A DNA stretch of 64,000 bases from Bradyrhizobium uaiense (GCF_010811875.1 NZ_VKHP01000003.1:40747-104746), one strand, 5' to 3'. Shown: positions 32,609-41,537, counted from the first letter of the stretch. Notes: generated from the letters alone by a model not told the origin. Program-made: numbers and translations.

Positions 32609-33544
32609 ATGGCCGCGGTGATCGCGGCGCTGCTGCCGGTGTTCCTCCTGATCGTGCTGGGCGTTGTCCTGAAGCGCACGCTGATGCGGCTCGACACCCA
32701 ATGGCATGGGCTGGAGCAGCTGACCTACTACGTCCTGTTCCCGGGGCTGCTGGTGCAGACGCTGGTGAAGGCCGATCTGTCCACGGTACCGGTCGCAGGC
32801 GCCGGCGGTGCGCTGCTGCTCGCGGCGCTCGTGATGTGCCTGCTGTGTCTGGCGCTGCGCGGCCCGCTCGCCCGCACCGGGGTCGACGGTCCCGCCTTCA
32901 CCTCGATCTTCCAGGGCGCCACGCGCTGGCAGACCTATGTTGCGCTGTCGGTGTCGGGCAATCTGTACGGCAAGGTCGGACTTGCGCTCGCGTCGGTCGC
33001 GATGGTTGCGATCATTCCGCTGGTCAACGTCTTCAGCGTTGCGGTGCTCGCGAAGTATGCCTCGTCCGGGAAACGATCGGCGGGCGCGGTCGTGATGACG
33101 GTCGTGAAGAACCCGCTGATCTGGGCCTGCGTGATCGGGCTCGCCATCAATGTCGCGCACATCCCGCTGCCGAAAATCTGGCACGACGTCGCCGATGCGC
33201 TGGGCAGCTCCTCGCTGGCGATCGGTCTGCTGGTCACCGGCGCAGGTCTGCATCTGGAAGGCATCTTCCGCCCCAGCCTCGCCGCCAGCATCGCCCTGGT
33301 GCTGAAGCTCGTCCTGATGCCCGTGCTGACCGTTGCGCTCGCGGTGTGGTTCGGCGTCACCGGCGCCAATCTCGCGATCGTCGCCGCCTGCGCCGCGGTG
33401 CCGACCTCGCCGTCAGCCTATGTGCTGGCGCGCCAGATGGGCGGCGACGCGCCGCTGCTCGCCCAGATCATCACGCTACAGACGATTTTGGCCGTGATCA
33501 CGATGCCGATCGTGATTGCAGCGGTCGGGCCGGTCGGGCCTTAG
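32609..33544 (+). CDS. AEC-family transporter (auxin efflux carrier-like permease)
   Basis: This is a ten-helix secondary transporter of 311 residues. AEC members in bacteria move malonate, malate or related organic acids. It begins MAAVIAALLPVFLLIVLGVV and has the N-terminal LTYYVLFPGLLVQTL signature and a C-terminal half ending MPIVIAAVGPVGP. The frame is open upstream through ruvX as an antiparallel artefact; GGGGAG before the ATG at 32609 decides the start. It follows ruvX by 2 nt. The substrate is unknown. Confidence 0.88.
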   Translation: MAAVIAALLPVFLLIVLGVVLKRTLMRLDTQWHGLEQLTYYVLFPGLLVQTLVKADLSTVPVAGAGGALLLAALVMCLLCLALRGPLARTGVDGPAFTSIFQGATRWQTYVALSVSGNLYGKVGLALASVAMVAIIPLVNVFSVAVLAKYASSGKRSAGAVVMTVVKNPLIWACVIGLAINVAHIPLPKIWHDVADALGSSSLAIGLLVTGAGLHLEGIFRPSLAASIALVLKLVLMPVLTVALAVWFGVTGANLAIVAACAAVPTSPSAYVLARQMGGDAPLLAQIITLQTILAVITMPIVIAAVGPVGP

Positions 33545-33570
33545 CAGCCGGCGGCTTGCGCCGCTCGCCG

Positions 33571-34782
33571 CTACTTTCCGGACGAACCGGTGAACGCCGT
33601 ATCGAGCACGTCGCCGATCGGTTGCCAGCTCCGGCCATCGAATTGCAGCAACCGCAATTGCTCGACCGGGCGGAAGCCGCCGCTGTTGATCTTGATGCCC
33701 GGGAGCAAGGCGGAGGCCTGATAGTCCCTCAGCGCCGCGGCCTGCTTCATGACGTTCTCGCGCGACAGGTCGTTGCCGCATTGCCTGAGCACCTGGACCA
33801 GCGTCTCGGCGGCGGCGTAGCCATAGACCGCGGCAGCGTCGTCCTTGCCGCCGGCTTTGGTATACTTTTCGAGGAAGCTGCGCCAGGCGCCCTGCTCTTC
33901 GCTCCAGGCGGGATCGCTCGCATCCTTCAGGAAGGCGGCGGTGATGACGCCGGTTGCATTCTCCGTGCCGGCCGGCTTGAGCACCGTCTCGATTGAAGAC
34001 GCCATCTGGTTCACGACAAACACCGGCCGCCAGCCGTGATCGGCCGCAGCGCGGATCACCTTCGAAGCATTTTCCGGCACGCCGGCAAACACGAAGACCT
34101 CGGCGCCCGATTGCTTCAGGATCGAGATGTGGCCGTCCAGATGCTGATCGTCGACGTCATAGGCGATGTCGACCCTGATGTTGTGGGCGACGTCACCCAA
34201 CCCCTGCACCAGCCCCTTGAACAATTCCCGCCCGAACTGGTCGTTCTCCCAGAGCGCCACGATCTTCTTTCCGGGATAGAACGCCTGAATGTAGTTGGCG
34301 TAGATGCGCCCCTCCTCGCGGTATGAGGGCTGCCAGCCCATGGTCCACGGATAGAGCGAAGGCTCGCTGAGCTCCTGATCGCCGGAGGCGACGAAAAGCT
34401 GGGGCACCTGCCGTTCGTTGAGATACTTCCGCACTGCCAGATTCCCCGGCGTGCCGAACGAGCCGAACATCAACAGCACATTGTCGGTCTCGACGAGAAT
34501 GCGCGTCAGGTCCATGGCGTTGGATGCGTCCGACAGATCGTCGTAGGACATGAAGCGGATCTTGCGGCCGCCGATGCCGCCGCGCTCGTTGATCATTTCG
34601 AAATAGGCGGCTTCGGCCTTGCCGATCTGACCGAATATCTCCAGCGCGCCGCTATACGGCATGAAATTCCCGATCCGGATTTCGGTATCGGTCACGCCCC
34701 CATCGCGCACCTGCTGCGTGATGGCGCCAAGGGACGCCAGCGCGAAAACGCCGGCCAGAAGAATTCGGAACAACGTAGCCAT
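33571..34782 (-). CDS. Orphan ABC-type branched-chain amino-acid substrate-binding protein
   Basis: This is a periplasmic receptor of the LivJ/HAAT type, 403 residues from MATLFRILLAGVFALASLGA, with a signal peptide ending near residue 23. Typical features are DTEIRIGNFMPYSG, MINERGGIGGRKI and the second-lobe ALWENDQFGREL. No permease or ATPase gene is nearby, so it must use a transporter encoded elsewhere or act as a sensor. A FixK/FNR-like box centred about 70 bp before the start suggests induction at low oxygen. An earlier ATG at 34797 is possible. Confidence 0.88.
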   Translation of the reverse strand: MATLFRILLAGVFALASLGAITQQVRDGGVTDTEIRIGNFMPYSGALEIFGQIGKAEAAYFEMINERGGIGGRKIRFMSYDDLSDASNAMDLTRILVETDNVLLMFGSFGTPGNLAVRKYLNERQVPQLFVASGDQELSEPSLYPWTMGWQPSYREEGRIYANYIQAFYPGKKIVALWENDQFGRELFKGLVQGLGDVAHNIRVDIAYDVDDQHLDGHISILKQSGAEVFVFAGVPENASKVIRAAADHGWRPVFVVNQMASSIETVLKPAGTENATGVITAAFLKDASDPAWSEEQGAWRSFLEKYTKAGGKDDAAAVYGYAAAETLVQVLRQCGNDLSRENVMKQAAALRDYQASALLPGIKINSGGFRPVEQLRLLQFDGRSWQPIGDVLDTAFTGSSGK

Positions 34783-34844
34783 GGGAAGAGCTCGCACGAC
34801 GGCAGCCGCCGCTGCCTAGTTTCGATCCGGCCCGCGCTCGTTCA

Positions 34845-34858
34845 TTGATCTAGATCAT
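34845..34858 (-). promoter_or_regulatory. Candidate FixK/FNR box upstream of the binding-protein gene
   Basis: TTGATCTAGATCAT matches the FNR/FixK consensus TTGAT-N4-ATCAA at nine of ten specified bases. If the site sits at about -41, as in class II promoters, transcription would start near 34811, leaving a leader of about 29 nt before the ATG at 34782. That geometry is ideal, but no activity is shown. Confidence 0.55.
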
Positions 34859-34912
34859 AGCACCCGAGGGGGGCGCTGACATCCCCTTCGTCGGCTTTCG
34901 GCGGTCATCACA

Positions 34913-34945
34913 ATGCTGATAACGATTGCGGCGGTCGGGCCTTAG
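34913..34945 (+). repeat. Remnant resembling the 3' end of the AEC transporter gene
   Basis: Reading on the plus strand, this 33-bp piece encodes MLITIAAVGP and a stop; the AEC gene ends MPIVIAAVGPVGP. The shared GATTGCNGCGGTCGGGCC (one mismatch) is followed in both places by TTAG. It suggests that a duplicated or rearranged AEC 3' end once lay here, now flanking the binding-protein gene. Confidence 0.45.
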
Positions 34946-35685
34946 ACATAAGGCCCGATCATGAAGGAGCTGATGATGTTCAAGGCCGAGTGAACGATCA
35001 CTGTCAGCCAAGTCGAATTGCTCCGCCAACGAAAGTAGCCCAGGGCGAGGCCGAAAACGAATATACAGAAGCGATCAGACCAATCGTATTGAGTGTGGTT
35101 GAGAGCCCAAACCACTGACGTCAAGACAATGGCACCGACTGGCCCGAGGAAAGACTGCGACCATCCTCGAAACAAAAAGCCGCGGACAATAAACTCTTCC
35201 ATGATTGGCGCGGCGAGGCAGCCGCCGATCAGGAAGGTTAGCAAGCCAACTCGCCCTTGCACGTTCAAGCTAGGAGCGATCCAACTCGTGTCTGCACCTA
35301 CGAAAGCTCGAAAATAGCCCTCCACAATCAGGAGAACTGCCGCGATCGCGAATGCGAGAAAAAGCTCTCCTGAACTGGGCCAATTGAGCGCAAGGTATTC
35401 GGAAAAGTCCCGATCGAGCTTGCGGACAGCAGCCCAAAGCACCGCAACGGCAGCTGGAGTTCCGAACACCAGAGCTGCGCCTTGCCAGCGCCCCCCGAAC
35501 TCAGCATGAGCAGTCGGGATTGTCCCATGCTGCGCGAATATAAGGACAGAGAGACCAAGCCCGGCCGCGAGAAGAAACGCGCCGTAAGCGACAAGGCCAA
35601 TAAGCGTCGTCTCCAGGAAATCCCAAGCCCGCGGCGATTTCGCCGAAACCGGGACCGGCGCGCCGGCATTTTCGAAGTTCGACAT
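34942..35685 (-). CDS. CPBP-family intramembrane glutamic protease (copy 1)
   Basis: This is an ABI/CPBP (CAAX-protease-like) membrane protein of 247 residues starting MSNFENAGAPVPV; earlier codons of the open frame are unlikely to be used. Six or more membrane segments are visible. The catalytic motifs are present: EEFIVRG (EExxxR), ALNHTQYD with the second-motif His, and HSALN at the end. Substrates of bacterial members are mostly unknown. Base composition is noticeably more AT-rich than the second copy 63 bp upstream, suggesting a different history. Confidence 0.87.
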   Translation of the reverse strand: MSNFENAGAPVPVSAKSPRAWDFLETTLIGLVAYGAFLLAAGLGLSVLIFAQHGTIPTAHAEFGGRWQGAALVFGTPAAVAVLWAAVRKLDRDFSEYLALNWPSSGELFLAFAIAAVLLIVEGYFRAFVGADTSWIAPSLNVQGRVGLLTFLIGGCLAAPIMEEFIVRGFLFRGWSQSFLGPVGAIVLTSVVWALNHTQYDWSDRFCIFVFGLALGYFRWRSNSTWLTVIVHSALNIISSFMIGPYV

Positions 35686-35747
35686 GTGGATTTTTCTGCA
35701 ACAATTTTGCAGCGAAAGTGGGCTGAACCTCAACCTAACATGTCAGC

Positions 35748-36521
35748 TTACGATCCCGCCAGCCACCAGGTCTGGATCGTCGCAGCAAAATTGTTCAACC
35801 CGTGCAGCAGGATGGTCAGCCAGGTCGAACCGGTGCGGAAGCGCAGATAGCCGAACAACAGCCCGATCGTCAGCACCTGGCAGAGGAAGAACCAGTCGTA
35901 CTGCAGGTGCATCACCGTCCAGACGATCGACGACAGCAGGATCGCGCCGTAGGGCCCGAGCCGGGATTCCGACCAGCCGCGATAGAGCCAGCCGCGCGCG
36001 AACAGCTCCTCCCAGAGCGGCGCGGCGACCGCGAACGCGATCACCAGAAGCCACAGCGCGCTGTGCTCCTGCGCCGATTTCAGCACATCGCCCATGAAGC
36101 CCGGCGCCACCTCGCGGCCGGCGGCGCGGGACACCATGTCCCAGGCGCCGACCAGCACGATCAGCGAAACGACGCCGATGATGACGTTCCTCCACGACGT
36201 CCAGTGCAGCCCGAGATAGTCGGCAAACGAGATCCGGGTGCGGTGGATCGCGAACCACAGCGCCAGCAGCACCATCGGCAGGCCGGCGAGCACCGAGAGC
36301 GAGATCGTCAGGCCGTCGGCAACCACATGGGTGATGCCCCCCGCCGACAGCTCCCCGCCCTGCGCGACGATGCGCCAGACGATGACCGCGACCTGGCCGA
36401 GGAACATCGCGATGAAGATGACCAGGCCCCACAGCGCGGTGCCCCAGAACTTCCAGACCCGCGTCGGGAGTGGCGGCGGCTCGACCGCCGACGGCGGAGT
36501 ATCGGGATTGAGTGCGTCCAT
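35748..36521 (-). CDS. CPBP-family intramembrane glutamic protease (copy 2)
   Basis: This is a 257-residue paralogue of the downstream gene. It starts MDALNPDTPPSAVEPPPLPT, a Pro-rich cytoplasmic leader, followed by about seven membrane segments. The motifs are EELFARG (EExxxR), VMHLQYD and HGLNN, all intact. GAAGG lies 7 nt upstream of the ATG at 36521; longer upstream frame is antisense artefact. It begins 10 bp after the acyl-CoA dehydrogenase stop, so the dehydrogenase and both proteases may be one transcript. Confidence 0.88.
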   Translation of the reverse strand: MDALNPDTPPSAVEPPPLPTRVWKFWGTALWGLVIFIAMFLGQVAVIVWRIVAQGGELSAGGITHVVADGLTISLSVLAGLPMVLLALWFAIHRTRISFADYLGLHWTSWRNVIIGVVSLIVLVGAWDMVSRAAGREVAPGFMGDVLKSAQEHSALWLLVIAFAVAAPLWEELFARGWLYRGWSESRLGPYGAILLSSIVWTVMHLQYDWFFLCQVLTIGLLFGYLRFRTGSTWLTILLHGLNNFAATIQTWWLAGS

Positions 36522-36531
36522 CAGCAAACCT

Positions 36532-38175
36532 TCATGGCAGCGCCCGCGCAAGCAGCGCGCGTTGATCAGCATCGGAGAGGTCCACCGCGCCGTACATGCC
36601 GGCGTGGCGTTCGGCAAGCCGTGTCGCCGCGAACAACTCGGCACTCCCTGGCGAGACCTGGTTGAGCGCCGCGGCGGCCGCGAGCAGCGCCAGCTTCTCG
36701 ACCGCAAGCCGCGCAACGCGCTCGCTGTCCGGGCGGCGGAACGATTGTCCGATCGAGGCAACGGTGTCGGCCGCCCCCGGCAGACCCTTGGTCTCGTCGG
36801 CGAGCGCACGCAGCACGGCGAGCGCGGCATCGGCCTCGCGGCCGAGCGCGCGCAATACGTCAAGGCACATCACGTTGCCGGAGCCTTCCCAGATCGCGTT
36901 GACCGGCGCCTCCCGGTAGTGTCGCGCCAGAATGCCTTCCTCGACATAGCCATTGCCGCCGAGGCACTCCATCGCCTCGTAAAGGAAGCCAGGCGCGCTC
37001 TTGCAGGTCCAGTATTTGATCGCCGGCGTCAGCAGCCGCATATACGCGGCCTCGCCCACATCGGTGGGCGCGCGGTCGAACGCGCGGCAGAGCCGCATCA
37101 CCAGCGCGATGGACGCCTCGACATGCAGCGCCATGTCCGAGAGCACCGCCTGCATCAGCGGCTGGTCGGCGAGATGCTTCTGGAACACGCTGCGATGCCG
37201 CGCGTGATTGAGCGCGTGCGCCAGCCCGGAGCGCATCAGCCCTGCGGATGCGATCGCGCAATCCTGCCGCGTCAGCTGCACCATCTGGATGATGGTGCGG
37301 ATGCCCTTGCCCTCCTCGCCGATCAATTCGGCATAAGCGCCGTGGAATTCGACCTCCGAGGAAGCATTGGAGCGGTTGCCGAGCTTGTCCTTCAGGCGCT
37401 GGAAGTGGATCGCGTTGACGGTGCCGTCGGGCGCGAAGCGCGGCATGAAGAAGCAGCTCAAGCCGACCTTGGCCTGCGCCAGCACCAGGAACGCGTCGCA
37501 CATCGGCGCCGACATGAACCATTTGTGCCCGGTGATGCGCCAGGCGTCACCGTCGCGCTCGGCACGCGTCATGTTGGCGCGCACATCGGTGCCGCCCTGC
37601 TTTTCCGTCATGCCCATGCCGAGCGTCATGCCGCGCTTGGTCCACCACGGCGCGAAGCTCGGATCGTAGGCGCGCGTGCCGATCACAGGCATCGTCTTCG
37701 CCAGAATGTCCGGCTGCGAGGCCAGCGCCGCGACCGACGCGCGCGTCATCGTGATCGGGCAGAGATGGCCGGTCTCGACCTGCGCGGCGATATAGAACTT
37801 TGCCGCGCGCACCACCTCGGCCGCGCCGCCGGTCGGTTTGCCATCGGCGGTCCAGGTCGAATTATGCACGCCGGCATGCGCGGAGTGCGCCATCAGCTCA
37901 TGGTAGGCCGGATGAAACTCGACCTCGTCGCGGCGATTGCCCCTGGCGTCGAACAATCGCAGCTTCGGCGTGTTCTCGTTGGCGGCGCGGCCGCGCTCCG
38001 CCATGGCAGCCGAGCCCCAATGCTTACCGAAATCCGACAGATCGACTGCCGCCGCCGCCCCGCCATTGGCGGCGACCGCCGCTGCCAGCGGCGCGTCCGC
38101 CGCGAACAAATCGACGTTCTCGAACGGCGGCGACTGGTTCAGCACATCGTGGGTGGCAAACGGAGCCTGCGTCAT
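36532..38175 (-). CDS. aidB: AidB-type acyl-CoA dehydrogenase-family flavoprotein
   Basis: AidB is an FAD-binding member of the acyl-CoA dehydrogenase family linked in E. coli to the adaptive response to alkylating agents, with weak isovaleryl-CoA dehydrogenase activity. The 547-residue product matches AidB length. Recognisable features are the FAD region GMGMTEKQGGTDVRANMT, ECLGGNGYVEEG and AIWEGSGNVMCLDVLRAL, all close to E. coli AidB as I recall it. No ada or alkB gene is nearby. It leads a run of minus-strand genes that continues with two CPBP proteases. Confidence 0.88.
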   Translation of the reverse strand: MTQAPFATHDVLNQSPPFENVDLFAADAPLAAAVAANGGAAAAVDLSDFGKHWGSAAMAERGRAANENTPKLRLFDARGNRRDEVEFHPAYHELMAHSAHAGVHNSTWTADGKPTGGAAEVVRAAKFYIAAQVETGHLCPITMTRASVAALASQPDILAKTMPVIGTRAYDPSFAPWWTKRGMTLGMGMTEKQGGTDVRANMTRAERDGDAWRITGHKWFMSAPMCDAFLVLAQAKVGLSCFFMPRFAPDGTVNAIHFQRLKDKLGNRSNASSEVEFHGAYAELIGEEGKGIRTIIQMVQLTRQDCAIASAGLMRSGLAHALNHARHRSVFQKHLADQPLMQAVLSDMALHVEASIALVMRLCRAFDRAPTDVGEAAYMRLLTPAIKYWTCKSAPGFLYEAMECLGGNGYVEEGILARHYREAPVNAIWEGSGNVMCLDVLRALGREADAALAVLRALADETKGLPGAADTVASIGQSFRRPDSERVARLAVEKLALLAAAAALNQVSPGSAELFAATRLAERHAGMYGAVDLSDADQRALLARALP

Positions 38176-38211
38176 AGGTAAATCTCGGGCGTGTCTCGAA
38201 TCTGTCCGGAA

Positions 38212-38961
38212 TCAATTGCGGCGCGACACTATCTGGAAATCATAGGCCCGCCCGCCGGCGCCCGGCAGCGAAAAGTGCCACCATTCCTTCGAATAGTTCA
38301 CAAATCCCTGCCCGGCCATCGCCGCGACCAGCCTCGTCCGCCAGCGCCGTTGCGCCGGGGTGATGGAGCCTGCCGCGGTATGGCCCTTGGCATCAGAACA
38401 GTCGTAGCCGGTGCCCATGTCGACGCTGCCCTCCGGCGCGCGCGCAGCAACCGGCGCGGTGCAGTCGGCATAGTCCTTGGCGGGATCGAACTTGGCCGAG
38501 TTATCGGCGGTCAGATCAACCAGCGTGAGATCGAGCGCGGCGCCGGTCGAATGGCCGGAATGCGTCGCGATATAGCCGAGGCGGAACAGGTCCGCTTTCG
38601 AGAAGGCCGGATTGTAGCGCCGCTCGGCGGCGGTCTCGGCGCCGTTCTTCGACCACGCCACCATGTCGGCGACCGCGCGGGACGGCCGATAGCAATCGAA
38701 CATCTTCAGCGACAGCTTTTGCCGGGCCAGTTCCTGCTGCACGGCCTTGAGTCGAAGCCCGACGTCCCGCTTCACCACGCATTCCGCCGCGCCATAGCCC
38801 GCGATCGGCCGGCCCATGAAATTGTTCGAGCTAGCGTAGCGGATGTCCTGGATGATGGTCGGGTCGATGTCGCGGAGGAACGCGAAGTCGCCGGGAAGCT
38901 TCTGAGCAAAGGCCGGCGAAACCAGGCCAATGACGGCGGCACCGATCACGACAATTTTCAT
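38212..38961 (-). CDS. Exported D-Ala-D-Ala dipeptidase (VanX/DdpX, peptidase M15D)
   Basis: This zinc peptidase should cleave free D-alanyl-D-alanine in the periplasm, probably for cell-wall turnover or salvage. The 249-residue form starts [20 protein letters not shown], a signal peptide. The zinc ligands are His137 in [10 protein letters not shown], Asp144 and His229 in EWWHF, with catalytic Glu226; all are present. The CYRP motif near residue 90 is also typical. The open frame upstream runs through an intergenic repeat and is discarded. Confidence 0.9.
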   Translation of the reverse strand: MKIVVIGAAVIGLVSPAFAQKLPGDFAFLRDIDPTIIQDIRYASSNNFMGRPIAGYGAAECVVKRDVGLRLKAVQQELARQKLSLKMFDCYRPSRAVADMVAWSKNGAETAAERRYNPAFSKADLFRLGYIATHSGHSTGAALDLTLVDLTADNSAKFDPAKDYADCTAPVAARAPEGSVDMGTGYDCSDAKGHTAAGSITPAQRRWRTRLVAAMAGQGFVNYSKEWWHFSLPGAGGRAYDFQIVSRRN

Positions 38962-38976
38962 GGGTTCTCGCCCCGG

Positions 38977-39072
38977 CGTCATGGCCGGGTTTATCCCCGG
39001 CCATCCACGTCTTGTTCCGGAAACGTCCGCGAAAGCAAGGCGTGGATGCCCGGGACAAGCCCGGGCATGACG
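38977..39072. repeat. Intergenic palindromic repeat, about 96 bp
   Basis: The left arm (cgtcatggccgggtttatcc, then ccggccatccacg) and the right arm (cgtggatgcccgggac, then ccgggcatgacg) form a long imperfect inverted repeat. The wording CGTGGATGCCCGGGAC resembles an element common in Bradyrhizobium genomes. It separates the dipeptidase gene from divergent pyrB. Confidence 0.75.
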
Positions 39073-39156
39073 GAGCATATCTTACTCGGGGAAAACTCCT
39101 CCGAGCCCTCTTCGCGCTTGCCCCACCGGCCATCCGCGCCTATAGCTCTCGCTTTA

Positions 39157-40110
39157 ATGACCCCATCATTGAAATCGACTTTCGTCCTCGGTCACCGGCA
39201 TCTGCTGGGCATCGAGGGCCTTTCCGCTGACGACATCACGGGCCTGCTGGACCTCTCCGAGGAGTATGTCGAGCTCAACCGCCAGGTCGACAAGAAACGC
39301 GCCAGTCTGCGCGGCCGCACCCAGGTCAACCTGTTCTTCGAGGCCTCGACCCGGACCCAGTCCTCGTTCGAGATCGCCGGAAAACGCCTGGGCGCCGACG
39401 TCATGAACATGTCGGTGTCATCGATGTCGACCCGCAAGGGCGAGACCTTGATGGACACCGCGGTGACGCTGAACGCGATGCACCCGGACATCCTGGTGGT
39501 ACGCCACCACGCCTCCGGCGCGGTCGAGCTTTTGGCGCGCAAGGTTGACGGTTCCGTGATCAATGCCGGCGATGGCGCCCACGAGCACCCGACCCAGGCG
39601 CTGCTCGATGCGCTGACCATCCGGCGCAACAAGGGCCGGATCGAGGGGCTGACAATCGCGATCTGCGGCGACGTGCTGCATTCGCGGGTCGCGCGTTCCA
39701 ACATCCTCCTGCTCAACACCATGGGCGCCCGCGTCCGCGTCGTGGCCCCCTCCACCTTGCTGCCACCGGGCATCGAGCGGATGGGCGTCGAGGTCGCGCG
39801 CGACATGCGCGAGGGGCTGAACGGCGCCGACATCGTGATGATGCTGCGGTTGCAGCGCGAGCGCATGAACGGCTCGTTCGTGCCGTCGTCGGGCGAATAT
39901 TTCCACTATTTCGGCCTGGACCAGAAGAAGCTCGGTTACGCCAAGCCCGACGCGCTGGTGATGCATCCGGGCCCGATGAACCGCGGTGTCGAGATCGACA
40001 CCTTCGTTGCCGACGGCGCGCAATCGCTGATCCGTGAACAAGTCGAAATGGGTGTGGCGGTGCGCATGGCAGTGCTCGAGGCGCTCGCCCGCAACCTGCC
40101 GAACGCGTGA
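39157..40110 (+). CDS. pyrB: Aspartate carbamoyltransferase catalytic subunit
   Basis: ATCase condenses carbamoyl phosphate and aspartate in pyrimidine synthesis. The 317-residue protein starts at the ATG at 39157 ([20 protein letters not shown]); the longer open frame crosses a repeat. The carbamoyl-phosphate motif is [14 protein letters not shown] with S64-T65-R66-T67, and aspartate binding is [12 protein letters not shown]. No pyrI regulatory gene is present; instead a pyrC-like gene follows after 4 nt, as in organisms where a PyrC-type protein assembles with PyrB. Confidence 0.96.
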   Translation: MTPSLKSTFVLGHRHLLGIEGLSADDITGLLDLSEEYVELNRQVDKKRASLRGRTQVNLFFEASTRTQSSFEIAGKRLGADVMNMSVSSMSTRKGETLMDTAVTLNAMHPDILVVRHHASGAVELLARKVDGSVINAGDGAHEHPTQALLDALTIRRNKGRIEGLTIAICGDVLHSRVARSNILLLNTMGARVRVVAPSTLLPPGIERMGVEVARDMREGLNGADIVMMLRLQRERMNGSFVPSSGEYFHYFGLDQKKLGYAKPDALVMHPGPMNRGVEIDTFVADGAQSLIREQVEMGVAVRMAVLEALARNLPNA

Positions 40111-40114
40111 CGCC

Positions 40115-41416
40115 ATGCTGATTGACCGCCGCCCCATCCTGCTCGCCAACGCCCGCGTCATCGATCCCTCCCGCGACTTTGATGGTCCGGGCGATGTCCT
40201 GATCGCCGAGGGCGTGATCCGCGACACCAAGCGCGGCATCGGCGCCGCCGGCGTTCCCGAAGGCACCGACATCGTCAACTGCGCCGGCAAGATCGTGGCC
40301 CCCGGCCTGATCGACATGCGCGCCTTCGTCGGCGAACCCGGCGCCAGTCATCGCGAGACCTTTGCCTCCGCCAGCCAGGCGGCTGCCGCCGGCGGCATCA
40401 CCACCATCATCTGTCAGCCCGACACCTCGCCGGTGATCGACAATTCCGCGACCGTCGACTTCGTGCTGCGTCGCGCCCGCGACACCGCGATCGTCAACAT
40501 CCATCCGATGGCGGCGTTGACCAAGGGCATGCAGGGCCAGGAGATGACCGAGATCGGCCTGTTGAAGGCCGCCGGCGCCGTCGCATTCACTGACGGGGAC
40601 CGCAGCGTCACCAACGCCCAGGTGATGCGGCGCGCGCTGACCTACGCCCGCGATTTCGATGCGCTGATCGTGCATCACACCGAGGACCCGAACCTTGTGG
40701 GTGAAGGCGTCATGAACGAAGGCGAGTTCGCGACCCGGCTCGGCCTTGCCGGCATTCCGACCGCCGCGGAGTCGATCATGCTCGAGCGCGACATGCGGCT
40801 CGCGGGGCTGACCGGCGGGCGCTATCACGCGGCGTCGCTGACCTCGACCGAGTCGCTTGAGATCCTCAAGCGCGCCCGCGATAGCGGCTACAATGTCTCG
40901 GCCTCGGTTTCGATCAACCACGTGACGCTGAACGAGAACGACATCGGCCCCTACCGCACCTTCCTCAAGCTGGCGCCGCCGCTGCGCACCGAGGAGGACC
41001 GCAAGGCGCTGGTCGCGGCGCTGGCCTCCGGGCTGATCGACGTCGTGATGAGCGATCACAATCCGCAGGACGTCGAGGTCAAGCGGCTGCCGTTCGCGGA
41101 AGCGGCGAGCGGCGCGGTCGGCCTGCAGACCATGCTGCCGGCGGCGCTCCGGCTGATCCATAATGGCGAGATGGAGTTCAAGACGCTGATCCGGGCGATG
41201 TCGACCCGGCCGGCGGAACTGCTCGGCTTGCCCGGCGGCACGCTGCGTGCGGGTGCGCCGGCCGACGTGATCGTGATCGACGCCGACACGCCCTGGGTGC
41301 TCGACCGCGACGAGCTCAAATCACTGTGCAAGAATACGCCGTTCGACGACGCCCGCTTCTCGGGTCGCGTGACGCGGACCATCGTCGGCGGACGCACCGT
41401 GTACGAGCACGTCTAA
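40115..41416 (+). CDS. pyrC: Dihydroorotase-family protein lacking the HxH metal motif (PyrC'/PyrX-like)
   Basis: This amidohydrolase-fold protein of 433 residues is encoded directly after pyrB. Active dihydroorotases of this type carry DxHxHLREPG; here the same place reads DMRAFVGEPG (67-76), so both zinc-binding histidines are replaced by Arg69 and Phe71, and the substrate Arg by Gly73. Later motifs are partly kept (HHTEDP, SDHNPQD). By analogy with Pseudomonas PyrC', it is probably a non-catalytic partner needed for ATCase assembly, with the working dihydroorotase elsewhere. That role is inference. Confidence 0.9.
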   Translation: MLIDRRPILLANARVIDPSRDFDGPGDVLIAEGVIRDTKRGIGAAGVPEGTDIVNCAGKIVAPGLIDMRAFVGEPGASHRETFASASQAAAAGGITTIICQPDTSPVIDNSATVDFVLRRARDTAIVNIHPMAALTKGMQGQEMTEIGLLKAAGAVAFTDGDRSVTNAQVMRRALTYARDFDALIVHHTEDPNLVGEGVMNEGEFATRLGLAGIPTAAESIMLERDMRLAGLTGGRYHAASLTSTESLEILKRARDSGYNVSASVSINHVTLNENDIGPYRTFLKLAPPLRTEEDRKALVAALASGLIDVVMSDHNPQDVEVKRLPFAEAASGAVGLQTMLPAALRLIHNGEMEFKTLIRAMSTRPAELLGLPGGTLRAGAPADVIVIDADTPWVLDRDELKSLCKNTPFDDARFSGRVTRTIVGGRTVYEHV

Positions 41417-41429
41417 ATCGGGGTGGAAC

Positions 41430-41537
41430 CTAGCGCGACGCGAGTTGCGACATCGCTTCCATCGTCGTCCCGACGACGATGGCTGCGACGTAAACCACAA
41501 AGAAAAGCTGCTCCAGCCGCCTGCGAACAGAAGCCAT
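41430..41537 (-). CDS. 35-residue single-span membrane micro-protein
   Basis: The sequence begins MASVRRRLEQLFFVVYVAAI and continues VVGTTMEAMSQLASR. An arginine-rich start is followed by one membrane segment and a short polar tail, so the N-terminus should stay in the cytoplasm. GGGAG lies 6 nt upstream of the ATG, a strong ribosome binding site. It lies antisense between pyrC and plsY, converging on pyrC. The function is unknown. Initiation signal, membrane segment and clean stop together argue that it is real. Confidence 0.65.
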   Translation of the reverse strand: MASVRRRLEQLFFVVYVAAIVVGTTMEAMSQLASR

